64,000 nucleotides of DNA from contig SEMN01000079.1 in assembly GCA_005408345.1 (NCBI GenBank), positions 248,001 to 312,000 on the forward strand, given 5' to 3'. The DNA comes from Macquaria australasica (lineage: Eukaryota > Chordata > Actinopteri > Centrarchiformes > Percichthyidae). The notes under the pieces are model-generated. The model was not told where the DNA came from and did no database searches. It saw nothing but the letters and a program-made list of their open reading frames with translations. The position numbers and the translations under genes were made by a program. Positions within the stretch are counted from its first letter, which is position 1; the number at the start of each line of letters is the position of its first letter. This document shows, piece by piece, positions 46,723 through 57,926 of the stretch.

Positions 46723-49502
46723 TTTCATCCCAGCAGGTTAATGAATAAAGGTGAATATGTTTTGCTGATGTACAGACCGAGGGTCCGAAGGGAGACAGAA
46801 TTTGCTGACGAGTAGAGTTTCCTGGCAGCCCTGGAGGTCCGATGTCCCCCTGTGGTGAAAGTAGGAAGTGCAACAAAAATCAGCCAGCTCTGAGAGAAAC
46901 ACATCATCAAGTACTTTACTTAAGTAAAAGTACCAAAACCAGTTTCAGAATACTCCATTTCAAGTCCTGCAATCAAAATCCAACTTAGGTAAAACCACAG
47001 AAGTATTAGCTGCAAAATATACTTAAAGTATCAAAGTAAAAGTAGTTTTTATGCAGAAAAACTGCCTCTGTGACTGACATATTAAATATGACATTACTAG
47101 ATTGTACTGATGCTGGTATGTGTAAGCAGCACTGAACTGCTATAGCTAGTTGAGGTGGAGTTAGTTTTAACTATTTTATTTACAGTTAGGTAGCTTAGTC
47201 TACTGGTTCCCAACCTAGGGGTCGGTCCCTCCAAAGGGTCACAAGATAATTCTGAGAGGTCGTGAGATGATTAATGGGGAAGAAAAAGAAGAAAAAACAA
47301 AGTTTTGCTACATAAATCTTTTTTATTTTCATTTGAACTTTTCTCTAATCTTTGCTTTTTTGTGAAATATTGGATATTGGATTGAATCTGTTTAAACAAG
47401 TTATTTAAATGAAACCATCTGAGAAGTTTGGAGGGAAAATGTGGAACTGTGGACAATTTGTCACAAATTTTGCCCAAATGGATGGAAACCTCATGGTGGG
47501 AACTGTTGGGTCTCTGTAAATATAAAGAGTCGGTCTAGACCTGCTCTATTCGAAAAAGTGCCCTGAGATAACTTTGTTATGATATGGCGCTATATAAATA
47601 AAACTGAATTGAATTGAATTGAATTGAACCACTGATTTTATCTTTAAGAATGTATTGTATTCTATGAATTTATCATAGGTTTTTTTATATAAAAAATCTT
47701 AAATCTTAATCTGAAAAATAAATACAGATGTCAGAGTGGAGTAACAAGTACAATATTAACAAGTACAATGTGTTCTCCTGAAATGCAGTGGAGTAGAAAT
47801 AGTATTAAATGGAAATATTCAAGTAAAGTACAAAACTGTACTTAAGTACAATACTTGAGAAAATGTACTTATGTATAGCTACATTCCACCACAGCAAATC
47901 ACTACGTGGGACAGTACAGATGTAGACCTCAAAATGAAGTGGATCAGATGATTTGTGACCTAAATGAAATCAGGATTTTAAATGCATTAACATTAAACCA
48001 TTTTGTTCTCATAGCGTTTTCTTTAGAGCAATGCAAGTAGAAATGATTAACAGATATTAGCAATGCATTTAACAAACATGGTCACTCACTTGGTCTCCTT
48101 TGAGTCCCTTAAGCACTTTGGTCATAGTGCCCTGGCCAGAAAAACAAAACAAAAAATGAAGCTGCATTCATAAATTCAAGTTCTAATTTGACAACATTCC
48201 ATGCAGTATTTACATCATGTATATTATATTACATTAAATATATATTATTGTTGCTTTACCTTTGGTCCACGGGGACCTGGAGGCCCTGAGGGACCCTAGA
48301 AGAAGACACAAACAGGATCTTAATAAGCACTTTGCATCATAATATACTGAGCTTCACAAACTAAAATTAAAATTGCACCTAAACAATTGTGCTCACTCAC
48401 ACATACACACACTTACCTTTGGTCCTGGGATGCCTCTGTTACCCGGCCATCCTGGGTTTCCTGGAGGCCCCTGACAAAAAACAAATGACAGACAGTAGAT
48501 GAGAAAGATTGCAACAACAGAATATTGAGTAAAAGTAAGCTTCAGATAAGCATTGGTTAGTCCAAATTTGATAGGACGATATTATATGTAACAACCATTA
48601 TCTGATCATGTCTCTATGATCAGCATACAGTTACAAATCATTTGAATAACGTGTCTTACATATATTCCGTTGACCCCTGGTGTGCCTGGATCTCCCTGTG
48701 GAGACATGGTCAAAGATTCATGATGATTCATAATGAGATCTATGTGACTTTGCTACAGCAAAGTGGTAAATTTTATGAAAGCCAAGAGTTCTTCAGGACA
48801 AAAGTCAGGTTTGGTGTTCACTCCTCTTCCTCACCCTGAAACGCTCCATGAACACACTCAGCTCCAGAGAGTCTCCCTTTGCTCCCTTCCAGCCTGGTTG
48901 TCCCTGAGAGATGAAGACAAAAAGACAGAATAATGGTCACTTACAGGAAATCAAACTCTCTGTATTTTACAAATCACTAACCATACAGGTTTGGAATTGC
49001 ACTTACAGGAAAACCAGGTGCGCCGTTATGGCCGGGTAACCCTGGTAACCCTGATTCTCCATGTGTCCCGTTACAGCCGTCTGCACCTGGCTTCCCCCTG
49101 GGCCCAGCTTGTCCTGGGTGGCCCTGCAGAGCGGACGCCAAATCAGTCAGAACACATCACAAGCAGAATCAATACTCTGTCGACATAGAGCGAGCTTCTG
49201 CTTTCAGTCAGACTAATGGATGGACTTACAGGAATGCCGTTGTTTCCAGAAAACCCAGGAACGCCGGTCATCCCCTGTGGAGCGACAAGTCACACATTAA
49301 ACAAACAAGGACAAACAAGACTGTTGTGACTTTTAACAACTAGATGAAAAAATAAAGAATATTTTACCATATTTCCTTTAAGACCTATGATGCCACCATG
49401 GCCATGGTCACCTTTCTGCCCCTTTGGTCCTTGGATGCCTGGATCACCTGGTCTCCCTGGAGGCCCCTGGTGGCCCTGAGGACCGAGGGGCCCAGGTTGA
49501 CC
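29686..49502 (-). CDS. col4a2: col4a2, collagen type IV alpha 2 chain (44 exons visible, 5' end missing)
   Basis: Basement-membrane collagen chain that assembles with two alpha1(IV) chains. From the right, 44 exons from 49368-49502 to 29686-29940 were traced. All have usable splice sites and every phase matches, giving 1,614 codons plus stop; human COL4A2 is 1,712 aa. The product is an interrupted Gly-X-Y helix with a C-terminal NC1 domain ending ISRCQVCMKNL, the alpha2 signature. Also alpha2-like are the Cys pair GVCECTV (exon 41447-41598), DGCNGTHGESG near the 7S end (49007-49123) and the non-helical segment QIPAQMIVDMKG (37954-38079). The signal peptide and first Cys-rich 7S exons were not found; human has four exons ahead of this point. 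Orientation agrees with human, where COL4A1 lies head-to-head upstream. Confidence 0.95.
33247..39706 (-). CDS. col4a2: col4a2 triple-helical region, C-terminal half (exons)
   Basis: Nineteen exons: 33247-33363, 33453-33599, 33705-33803, 34625-34786, 35109-35225, 35379-35504, 36222-36293, 36392-36499, 36650-36757, 36860-36934, 37040-37103, 37677-37858, 37954-38079, 38190-38333, 38493-38663, 38755-38916, 39095-39316, 39439-39537 and 39632-39706. All are Gly-X-Y repeats and nearly all split a glycine codon after its first base, as in vertebrate COL4 genes. Helix interruptions include GEIFGAAPG (39095-39316), CNAIPG (39632-39706) and EPSNEKG (37677-37858). Introns between them show nothing beyond simple AT-rich sequence. 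Confidence 0.93.
39999..49502 (-). CDS. col4a2: col4a2 triple-helical region, N-terminal half (exons)
   Basis: Twenty-two exons: 39999-40043, 40443-40626, 40991-41097, 41272-41344, 41447-41598, 41761-41832, 41990-42139, 43421-43534, 44211-44277, 46156-46200, 46291-46326, 46424-46471, 46573-46608, 46778-46849, 48090-48131, 48260-48295, 48417-48470, 48660-48695, 48835-48903, 49007-49123, 49230-49274 and 49368-49502. The right-hand ones are phase-0 exons of 36-72 bases, the classical fibril-like size. Interruptions seen: DSLELSVFMERFR, GTMTKVLKG, GNSTRQQILSPFG, GSLWPWSSE, RPASHTQQQ and CSPTGDGGQVDVT. Three introns are enlarged by MITEs or TA repeats. Confidence 0.9.
40729..40902. mobile_element. 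Short hAT-like MITE in col4a2 intron
   Basis: Ends CAGTAGTGGAATG... and ...TTCCACCACTG form imperfect terminal inverted repeats. The flanks CCCTAATG (40721-40728) and ACCTAATG (40903-40910) match at 7 of 8 bases, the 8-bp duplication typical of hAT elements. It has no coding capacity. Confidence 0.75.
41940..41989 (-). repeat. (GTGA)n imperfect repeat starting at a col4a2 splice donor
   Basis: The col4a2 exon 41990-42139 ends ACA T and the intron opens GTGAGTGAGTGAGTGAGTGATTGAGC, continuing as GTGA-type units. The repeat therefore begins with the donor itself and offers several further GTGAGT sites every four bases. Confidence 0.85.
42406..43096. mobile_element. hAT-like MITE with 8-bp target duplication (691 bp)
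   Basis: Begins CAGTGGTTGAAGAAGTACTCAG and ends TTGATTTCCACCACTG. It is flanked on both sides by GTGTTTAG (42398-42405 and 43097-43104), a perfect 8-bp duplication. The interior is AT-rich with repeated AAGTACTTAAGT-type motifs. It also carries a module (about 42588-42835) containing CTGGTTCCCCAACC and GGGTCGTGAGATGATTAA that recurs at 47195-47480. Non-autonomous. Confidence 0.88.
43195..43222. repeat. (TA)n microsatellite
   Basis: About 13 TA units in a col4a2 intron, directly downstream of the 42406-43096 MITE. Confidence 0.9.
45548..46063. mobile_element. hAT-like MITE in col4a2 intron (516 bp)
   Basis: Begins CAGTGGTGGAGGAAGTATTCAG and ends CATTTCACTACTG. The flanks CTGATAAC (45540-45547) and CTGATAAA (46064-46071) match at 7 of 8 bases. 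It is the same family as the 42406 and 40729 copies but lacks their internal GGGTCGTGAGATG module. Confidence 0.85.
46651..46718. repeat. (AT)n microsatellite, about 34 units
   Basis: An uninterrupted, self-complementary AT tract 60 bases upstream (plus-strand sense) of the col4a2 exon at 46778-46849. It lies in the intron just after that exon's donor on the minus strand. Confidence 0.97.
46905..47894. mobile_element. Truncated hAT-like MITE carrying nested repeats
   Basis: The right end (CTACATTCCACCACAG) and the interior (ACTTAAGTAAAAGTACC; AAATGCAGTGGAGTAG) are of the CAGTGGTGG family, but the left terminus is missing. It contains the GGTTCCCAACC...GGTCGTGAGATGATTAA module (47195 onward). 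A separate tail follows at 47490-47640 (AGTCGGTCTAGACCTGCTC, GGCGCTATATAAATAAAACTG, then GAATT repeats) that resembles a fish SINE/LINE 3' end. Confidence 0.7.
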
Positions 49503-51268
49503 CTGAGATTGAGGCACAAACAAAAAGAAGAGTTGATCAACTTCAAGTCAAGGGGAGCAGTTCACCAAATAAACTGCCAGCTGCTGCACATTGGCTTACA
49601 GTTTGGAGCATAATTGATCAGAATCAATTATCATTTGATTTCTTTTTATCAATAATACAATGAGTGTTATATTAATGATATATGAGGTAACAAAAATGTA
49701 AACTTACCTGTTGAAAACAGAGAAAATAGAAGAGAAGAGAATATTTTAAAATAGGATAAAGTGTTATCAACAGTTAAAAACCAAAGTATCACAACAATGC
49801 AACAAGAAGTATGATGAACCACTCTATAAATTAAAATATTTACCACACTTTTTACTTGTATTTTCTGATTACAACACAAAGGGGAGACAAACACCCATTT
49901 CTTTTTCTAGTGAAATCCTCTCCTTCAGCAGTTCACGCTCTCTACACCCATCTGGTGGTCAAACAGTGTCCTTACAAATGTCCAAATGTCTATCAGAGAA
50001 GAGCTGATAGGTAAAAACTGACCACCAGACAAGCAATACAACAAAATAGAATACATTCAACTTTTTAGAGACAGAACGAGCAGACATAGTGAGAGATTCT
50101 TACACACAAGTGACTCAATATATTCTTGTTTTAGAATCTGGCATGCTGAAATATCTTTTCCCTCATTTATCTTACCCCCAGCCTCCCAAACACACGTTAT
50201 TCCAACACATGCCAGACAGAGCAACGAGGAGATTAAGTTAAGATAGATAAAGCCAGACTCTGCTGTCAAATGTCTCCTTAATGAAAAACAGACACTCAGA
50301 GCAGCCAAACAAACTATGAAAGCAAAATTAAGGGCTGTTTAAAGAGGGTTTTGATTGCTGACTGTTTGAAACTGCAGACATCCCCCTAATCTGCAAGCTA
50401 AATATAACAATTTGATTATGATACTCAGAGTGGTGAAAGAGAGAAGACAGGCAGGCAGATAGGAAGGAAGGAAAAGTCTGGCAGTGGCAAAAGTATGTTT
50501 CTGTTCTCCTAACCATACCTCTACTACATTTTTAATCGTCTAATTTATATCTCCAAAAAATAGATTGATTTGCGATGTGTCATCTCAGCAGTATATAAGT
50601 ATGTGTCCTCTCTTCACCTACTTCACCAGAAACGCAGACGCACGTCACAAACACACTCCAGCAATGAATACTGAGGAGTTGTTCAGTGCAGGTGGGGTGT
50701 GCGAGGGCGAGGAGCTTCAACTGAAGGATCAGGTCCTGAAGAAACAGGTGCCACACACATACATCTCAGTGTCAGAAACAGGATACTGGGTGTGTCATTT
50801 ACATCTCTGAAAGGGACTGGACACAGCCAGGGGAGACACTCAAGGGGGGGCAGAGAGTCGATGAGAGTTGGTGGGATGGAAACAGAATAATACGAGGACA
50901 GCACTTTTAAAAGGGTCAAAAAACACCCCAAAAAACAAAAAAAAACAAACAAACAAAAAAAAAAGACACCATGGGAATTGGGCATGTTTGCATGGTCTGG
51001 GAGTTCAGGGGGTCAGTAAGTGATGACCTCTGGGGTTTGGGGGCCTGACAGTGTTCCTGTGAGAACCAACAAACACAGTGATGCTGTTTGTCCCCAGACT
51101 GAAATGCTCTAGGCCTTGTTATATGAATCTAGAGCCAAGGGTCTCGAAGGAATTAATAAAACTGCAGGGAGCCTAAACAATGTCATGCAACAATTCAAAC
51201 AAGCTCACAGACAAATCAGATGCAGATAGTGTGAGATAAAGCCTCATGTGAACTCATATAACTGATGG

Positions 51269-51270
<2 letters not shown>

Positions 51271-51307
<37 letters not shown>

Positions 51308-51317
51308 GGGGGGGGGG
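51271..51317 (+). repeat. (GT)n followed by a 13-base G run
   Basis: About 17 GT units run directly into an uninterrupted G homopolymer. This combination can form Z-DNA and is a frequent assembly trouble spot. Confidence 0.95.
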
Positions 51318-51829
51318 TTGTTAGAGTTTTGTCTATGGGTGGCTTTTTAGAACAGGAGGTGTGTGTTTTGTCTCTGCATCACTCTCAACGATGCAGCTGT
51401 TGCCTATTGAGCAGACAACGGACAGACAACAGTCCTGTTAAAATAACTCAAACTCCACATGAATAAAAGGTGATGTGTCATACAGCGTGTGCTGTGTATT
51501 TAACAGGAATAGGACTGGACCGATTTGGTGTTCATAGGCTCGGTAACGGTATGATAACATCAATATATCTTGCCCACTATGGCAAGATAGTCATATATGA
51601 TAAATCATGGTGTCTAATTTCTAATCTTGGTACATAAGTGAAGGAAAAAACACAACCTAAGTCACAGCATATACTGTACTGATTCACTGCATTAGAAAGA
51701 AGTTTCAGCACCACAGGGTTTTAAAGTCAACTGAGATGAAAATGTGTGTCGGACTGCATGTACAGACAGAAACAAGACTAAGAGTCTGCAGCCCGTCTAG
51801 GGGCTCTGTCAGGCTGCACTTAGACACAG

Positions 51830-52200
51830 CGGTGCTTTGAGCTAAATGCTAATGGGAGCTCGCTAACATGGTCACAATGACAATGCTAACATGCTTATGT
51901 TTAGCAGGTATAACGTTTTCCATGATCAACATCTTAGTTTAGCGTATTAGCAAGCTAACATTTGCTAATTAGCACTAAACAAAAAGTACAGCTGCAACAC
52001 GTGAAGAGTGTTGCAGCTGTTTGGTAGAATGGTAGCGCTAGAGGAGAGGTCAGAGTCATCAAGATTCATCCTCTGGGGACCATGAATGTTAAAAGTTCAT
52101 GGCAATCCATCTAGTAGTTGTTGAGATATTTCAGTTTGGACCAAAGTGGTGGACCTGCCGACCAACCGAACCACGCTGAGTGTGGCTAAACAGCCAGAAA
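51830..52200. repeat. Interspersed repeat (GCTAACATG / TAGTTGTTGAGATATTTCAG type)
   Basis: Contains repeated GCTAAC/GCTAGC words, then CATGGCAATCCATC, TAGTTGTTGAGATATTTCAG and GGACCAAAGTGGTGGACC. These phrases recur widely in percomorph genomes. It looks like a non-autonomous element; the class is not assigned. A 13-base inverted pair (CAGCTGCAACACG / GTGTTGCAGCTG) lies at 51990-52020. Confidence 0.5.
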
Positions 52201-55200
52201 ACAGCATTCAAATGTCTGCAAGAAAACAGCACGTAAACATCTTTGACTCTGGTGAGAACATGTCATGATAATGATGCCAATGTATCCCGACAAGAAACTG
52301 TATGTCAAAATATTACTGTAATATTTGACAATCCTCTTCATCATTCAATGTGGATTCTTTTTTTTTTTTTTTTTAAATATATAATAAAAAGCAACATAGT
52401 CAGAATAAATAATTTTCACCTTCTTGTCAAGATTATAGATGTAATTTAAAGTTTAGATCCAGAAGGAAACTGCCACCTGTTTCCTTTGCTATGAAACTTC
52501 ATGTTCTCTATTGTCATGGTGGGAAAAAAAGCCCCTCTGGCATATGAAGTAAGGTGAACTCCACCAATACACACTTACAGTTGTAAATCATCATCCTCAT
52601 AAAAAGGAAATTAATCAAGCCGACTAATTTTCTGAAGACAAATGGTTCTGTCAAAGTAATAATTTTGCTATAATTCACATTATAGAAGTAAAATATACAA
52701 CGGAATGGGGTGTCGTAATTCAAAAGTGCTGTGTGTGTGTGTGTGTCGGTGGGTGGGTATGTATGTATATGCATGTAAGTGCACAAGAGATCCTTGTCTA
52801 GAGCACTTGCATGGCACACTATGTGCACTGGTCTGTATCTTTCTGCATGGCTTAAAGAGAGGGACGATAAATACCACTCTCCTTTCATAGCTGATAATGG
52901 GGGAGATGTTTCTAAGTGCATATTTGTGTGTGTGTGTGTGTGTGTTTGGACTTGCAGCACCAACAACTACAAATGCTGGATCTACTGTAAACACTCAAAA
53001 ATAAAAAGGTACCATACTACCACTGGCACATAATGGGTCCAAGGTACGTAACTTTGGTTCCCACATTAACGTACAAAATACTAGTAGTTGCTTTTAGGTT
53101 TAGGTAGACAATTGTACCTATTTGGCCCAAATGCACAGTTACTTAAGGTAGTTATAATAACAGGGGGGCAGCCACCACCACTGGAACTTGGGTTTAGCCC
53201 CTGCCTGGCTAGACCCCATCAAATACAATGCGTTATTGGGTGGGAAGCCAGTGAGGGATCATGTTCATATCACCCAGTGACTTGGTCTGGTTTGGGTCTG
53301 TGTCCAGGTCAAGAGTGGGAATCATCAGCAAGAAGGTGCAGGTATAACTGACAATTCCACATTGAAAGGTAAATGCACTCCTTGGCCATTTTGTTAGGTG
53401 CACATATACAATCTAATGCAATCCAGCACAACAGCTCTAATACATATTCTACCATCACTTCATGCAGCGATTTGCCAGGTTTGCTGGGGTGAGAAAATTT
53501 GCAGGGCTTTAACTTCTCTCTCAAGCTCTTTTTTCATTCTTTACGTGACGTCTTCTGTCACTTTTCATGTGTACAAACAAGTGCAACTCCATGAATGACT
53601 TATGGTTTTAAAGTGTGTGCTCCTATTCCCATTTGTATGAATGATTGTGTCCAGACTACAAAGACATGTTAAACACACACAGTTCTTGGAGATGAATTAG
53701 GCACGTGGTTGGACAACATATTGTAAGAACTTAGTTTTAAGCGTACCGAACTCTTGAGTATCTCTAAATCAAACCGACCTCGTTTGTTCCATACATCATA
53801 CTGTAGTCTATTGTTTCATTAGCATTTCCCTTCTCTATCTTCTTCTCAGTTAAATCTCTCTCCAGTCCTCCCCACTCTGTAATTACCAGTCCTCTACAGC
53901 TTCACTTCCTTCATACCTCTATACTCCCCATTCTTATCTGCACACGCTACTTCCACCCAGCATTTCCTCCCCTCCTCTCCAAAACTCTCGAGTGTTCTCA
54001 CATCCCTTTGCATCTCCTTCTTACCCTCCTTTTTCTGCCTGTATCACAAAAATCACAACAGATGACAAAAAAAATGACAAAATCATCATCTAGCCACAAA
54101 AAAACTAAAAAAATAGATATGTTTGAGTTGTGATGAGTGGATGGACATATAGCAGAAACCATGAGACTGGCCAGGAAAGTAGAAATACAGACTGAGAGAT
54201 ATGAAAGAGAAAGCATTATTTTACAGCGTAGTATAATTCAAACAGAGAACCTAAACAGAGAACCTGAAATCTAGATCAGAGGATGTTGAGGGCTCTTCAA
54301 ACAGACAAGTCTTGGATTCACTAAAAGACACAGAACACACGTACATGAGGTCTGAGTTCCTGTCCGTCTTTGAAGGCTGGTCATGACTTTACCAGATTAT
54401 GAAGCTCAGGAGACATGTGCTGCCCTCTGGCTGCACTGTAGCTGTCTGTGCTCCTTTATTTTTCTTCCTGTCACAGATGGCTCACGTCATACCTTCAGCC
54501 TCTTTTCTCGTGAGCTTCATAATGGGATATGACGAGCCATCAATCAGCAGTCGAATCTACTGAAGTCACAGGGGGGAAGAGAAGTAAATGAGGCAGGCAG
54601 AGAGTCGATCACAGCTGACCAATGATCTCCACGGGTTTCGAGGACGTATTGTAGATAGTCAAGTCAATTTTATTTACAGTATACAGCCCCAAAAATACTA
54701 ATTTGTCTCAGAGGGCTTTACAGTCTGCACAACATACGACCTAGAGAAAATAATTGCCAGATTAATTGATTATAAACGCAACAGTTAGCTGCATTCCTAA
54801 TATTAAGTGTTGCAAATTAAAGGAGTTTAAAACAATTATATAAATTGAGTTTCATTTTTCACTTTAACCTTTCAGATTTCATATTAAACTGTAAGATGCC
54901 TTTCTCTCTGTTACCTGTGAGGAATACTATGTGGCATATCACATTTGATTCAGGACTGAAGTGCAATTGTGATGTCAAGATGGACTGTGGTTTTCCGCAG
55001 TCAATGGTGCGGGGAAAAAATACCCGTGCTGCATGTTATTTATACCCAAATTACCCCAAATCCTTTATCTACATAGCCTGCTAGACTGATTGCTGTAAAT
55101 ATTATCGGTGTTATCGTTGCTGAATCAATAACATAACATCACTGTGGCAACAGAGGAAACATGGAATCACGCCTGTGTGTAAACAGGCCGTGTTTTATGG

Positions 55201-57527
55201 CACCACACACACACACACACACACACACAATAGAGTCTTTATCCAAATAAGGGTAATACAGCATAAGACTGAAATGACATTTTAAACCCCCAAAGCAAGA
55301 CTCTAAATCTATTAGGCCGTAAATAAGTGTGTGTGACTCTGTGAGCTCACAGCAGTCAAACATGCTCCAGACACCAGTCACTGAAGCATGTTTGAAGTTT
55401 CACACTGATGACAGAGAGTGAGCTTTTCAAAACAACACAGTACTGCAATTTGAATGGCTTTTATGGATGTATTTCATGGTTAATATGATAGTAGTCACTT
55501 CCCTTTATAACATACATTTAAGGTCTCTCAGCCCAAGAAAAACACTGCTGCGGTGAATAAAATCAATAGGAAATAAAAACAGGCTGAAATAATAAGAATA
55601 AACCACACAGAGGATAGAAAGGAAAATCAAAATAAATGGCAATAAAACAAAGAGTGACTCTGAATATACACTAGAAATTAGGATCGTTAAGAAACAGACT
55701 TGGGGAAAGCTTGTAAAAGAGCAATAAAACACCAGCCCTTCCCACACTGGTCTGCCCACTGGTGTCTGCTTTTTATCCGATCACCTCTCACCTCATTTGA
55801 GGGGCAAAGGCTACCAAAAACACAAACACACACAGACACACACACATACACAACCCCTTCTTTCATATATCATGTACGTCACTGACAATAAGATGTCCCA
55901 GCTCCATCTTTTGCGGCTGTAGGAATGTGTGAGGAGGATTTTGGACAGTCTCCTCCATTTTAACCTGACATGTGAGAGTCCAGATGAGGAGAGAGCTGGT
56001 GCCCACTGGATAGCAAACATCTAAAGAATGCACTGAATGTTGTGGCGCTTTTACTTACTAACTAACTAATCTAATAAGATCCAGAGATGCAGATGCTATT
56101 CCTACTAAAGCTCCTGTTTCTCAGTCTCTTTCAATGACACGCAAGATTAAAGGGACCAAATTACACATGAAAAACACACTTACTCATGTACTATTACCTC
56201 TATCATGTCAAGCTCTGAGGAATTTTCTCTTTTTTTGTGCAAGTTAGTGGTGCTCACAGCAATGAAAGGATAAATTAAAAAATTTAAACAGCTACATCTC
56301 CCTAGAAACAATGTCCCTGTTACACACAACAAACATGCTCTCAGTTTGTCTTCACAGTTTTCATTGGGACTATTTCTTCAGCAGAGGGATGTTCCAATAT
56401 ATCTGTGGATTATAAAATGAAATAAAAATATAAAATCTAAATAAAAATGAAACAAAAGTTACCTGCATGGATAGATAGCACCACAAGTAAGTATGAAATT
56501 ATGGGTTTTTATTGTAATTCAGGTGAACTCACCCTTTAAAGATCAACTGAACACTAGTAGTTTAACATCTCACCTTAATGCAGTGATGTGTAAGTGTACT
56601 ACAGGGTGTGGCAGTACACCATGACATCACGACAGGTGCAAAAGAGCTCTCTTATGACCAGACCCGTTAGTTATGCAACAAACGTTCAACCACAAATGGC
56701 AGTAAAACACTGGTTTTCAGCTTGGTACTGTATTAAGTTACTTTTTAAATGTTCATCAGTAATGTAGAATATATTTAGCTTGTTTTGTCATTTCCCCTCT
56801 GCCCATAACACACGTCTGGAAGTGTGTGCGATTATTTACTTTTCTAAGTACAGCTGAACTTCACAGCGTTGCTTCTCTAAACTTAAGCAAGTGCCTTCGT
56901 GATGTCTGACCCACATCATGAAATCTCTGAGAAAATCCCTCCTCTTCACACCACATGAAATGCAGTAACCATGATCTCTCTCTGTCCTCTCCTTGTGTAC
57001 GTGGGTGTGTTTGCATTTCTCATTCCTAAATCACAGATCTATTAAAAGGTCCCCCGTCTGACACCATAAATTTCATCTGGACCCAGACTGTCCCCTGGGG
57101 TGGACAGTTTGGGAACAACCCGCTAAGAACAGGATGAGAACCCACAGCCCAGTGCACAAACCTCTGACCTAAGAAAAGAATAAAATAAATTAATAAACAA
57201 CTGGCCGGAAGCTCCCTCTGTTATTCCATCTGTCTGTGTGGAAAAACTAGGACATTTTGTAATTTTTTACAAGAAATGGAAAGACTTACTGATTAAAACG
57301 TAAATTTAAAGACAAAGAGGGTCAACAGGGATAGGAGATATGATAAATCACAGGAAACTGGATATCCTGTCCTGGAGGCAAACATGAAAATAGTGGCAGC
57401 AACAAAGAACAAGACTTGTTCTATCTTCTACTTGCTGTCTTGTCATTTTGAGGAAGATATTAAACATTTATGGCTAATTTTTGCAATGAAACGGGAAAGA
57501 TGAAATCAGGACACATGTGCATACACA

Positions 57528-57532
57528 CATTA
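57528..57532. repeat. Target-site duplication, left (CATTA)
   Basis: The five bases before the 5' LTR match exactly those after the 3' LTR (62682-62686). Five bp is the usual Ty3/Gypsy duplication and shows a single, complete insertion event. Confidence 0.92.
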
Positions 57533-57909
57533 TGTTATGTCTCGTCAAATGTGTTAAGGGTCATGTCTGTCATGTTTCTGTCTCCTGTCTGGCTTGTCTG
57601 TTTTATTTTGAAAAGTCTAACCTTTCCTTTCGTTTCAGGTTCCTTTACCTTCTGCCTTGTGTGTTTCCCGCCAGTGTGATTGTCTGCTCCATCCTAATTG
57701 TCTCCACCTGTTCCCCATTTCCTTTTGTGTATTTAGTCTCGGCGTCTCCCCTGTTTTGTTGCTAGTTCGTTGCCAATCCCTGTATTGTGTCGAAAAGCTC
57801 TAGAAAAACCTTGTCAAGTGATCTCATTATTATAATTAAATTCCGTAAACTGTCTGTCTGCCTCCTGCGTCCTGCATTTGGGTCCTCTGCCTAGTCTGAA
57901 TCGTTGTCA
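57533..57909 (+). repeat. 5' LTR (377 bp)
   Basis: Begins TGTTATGTCTCG and ends GAATCGTTGTCA. A TATA-like TATTTAG starts at 57730. The predicted RNA start is at 57761 (GCTAGTTCGTT), and an ATTAAA at about 57835 could serve polyadenylation. Read side by side with the 3' LTR I found no difference. Confidence 0.95.
57730..57771 (+). promoter_or_regulatory. LTR core promoter and predicted RNA 5' end
   Basis: TATTTAG at 57730 sits 31 bases before GCTAGTTCGTT (57761-57771). That 11-mer is the exact reverse complement of the primer-binding site, so by analogy with Tf1 the transcript should start at or next to 57761. The distance from TATA to start is the normal one. Confidence 0.65.
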
Positions 57910-57910
57910 G

Positions 57911-57921
57911 AACGAACTAGC
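57911..57921 (+). other. Primer-binding site, self-priming type
   Basis: AACGAACTAGC lies one base after the 5' LTR. It does not begin with TGG, as a tRNA 3'-end-complementary site would. It is perfectly complementary over 11 bases to the LTR segment 57761-57771. In Tf1 of fission yeast the first 11 nt of the RNA fold back onto the PBS and are cleaved to prime reverse transcription. Confidence 0.75.
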
Positions 57922-57926
57922 CAGAT

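Larger units (their letters stand above)
49503..57527 (-). other. Presumed col4a2 5' intron sequence
   Basis: No exon with Gly-X-Y or Cys-rich 7S character was found on either strand over 8 kb. Contents: a donor-like CAACAG|GTAAGT at 49707 without an associated exon, GT/CA microsatellites (51271-51300, 52728-52747, 52927-52945, 55207-55228), A-rich tracts (50930-50965) and interspersed repeats listed separately. If the missing col4a2 exons lie to the right, this is intron. Confidence 0.5.

Noticed and set aside
49690..49710. CAACAG|GTAAGT donor-like site upstream of the first visible col4a2 exon
   Set aside because: The sequence before it codes nothing like the 7S segment and no acceptor gives a plausible exon.
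52514..52994. 150- and 104-codon minus-strand ORFs
   Set aside because: Built on CA/TG microsatellites and AT-rich sequence with no domain.
53160..53215. GGCAGCCACCACC on the plus strand as a possible reverse-complemented GGC-Cys 7S exon
   Set aside because: The minus-strand translation lacks the paired cysteines and flanking Gly-X-Y; no splice sites fit.
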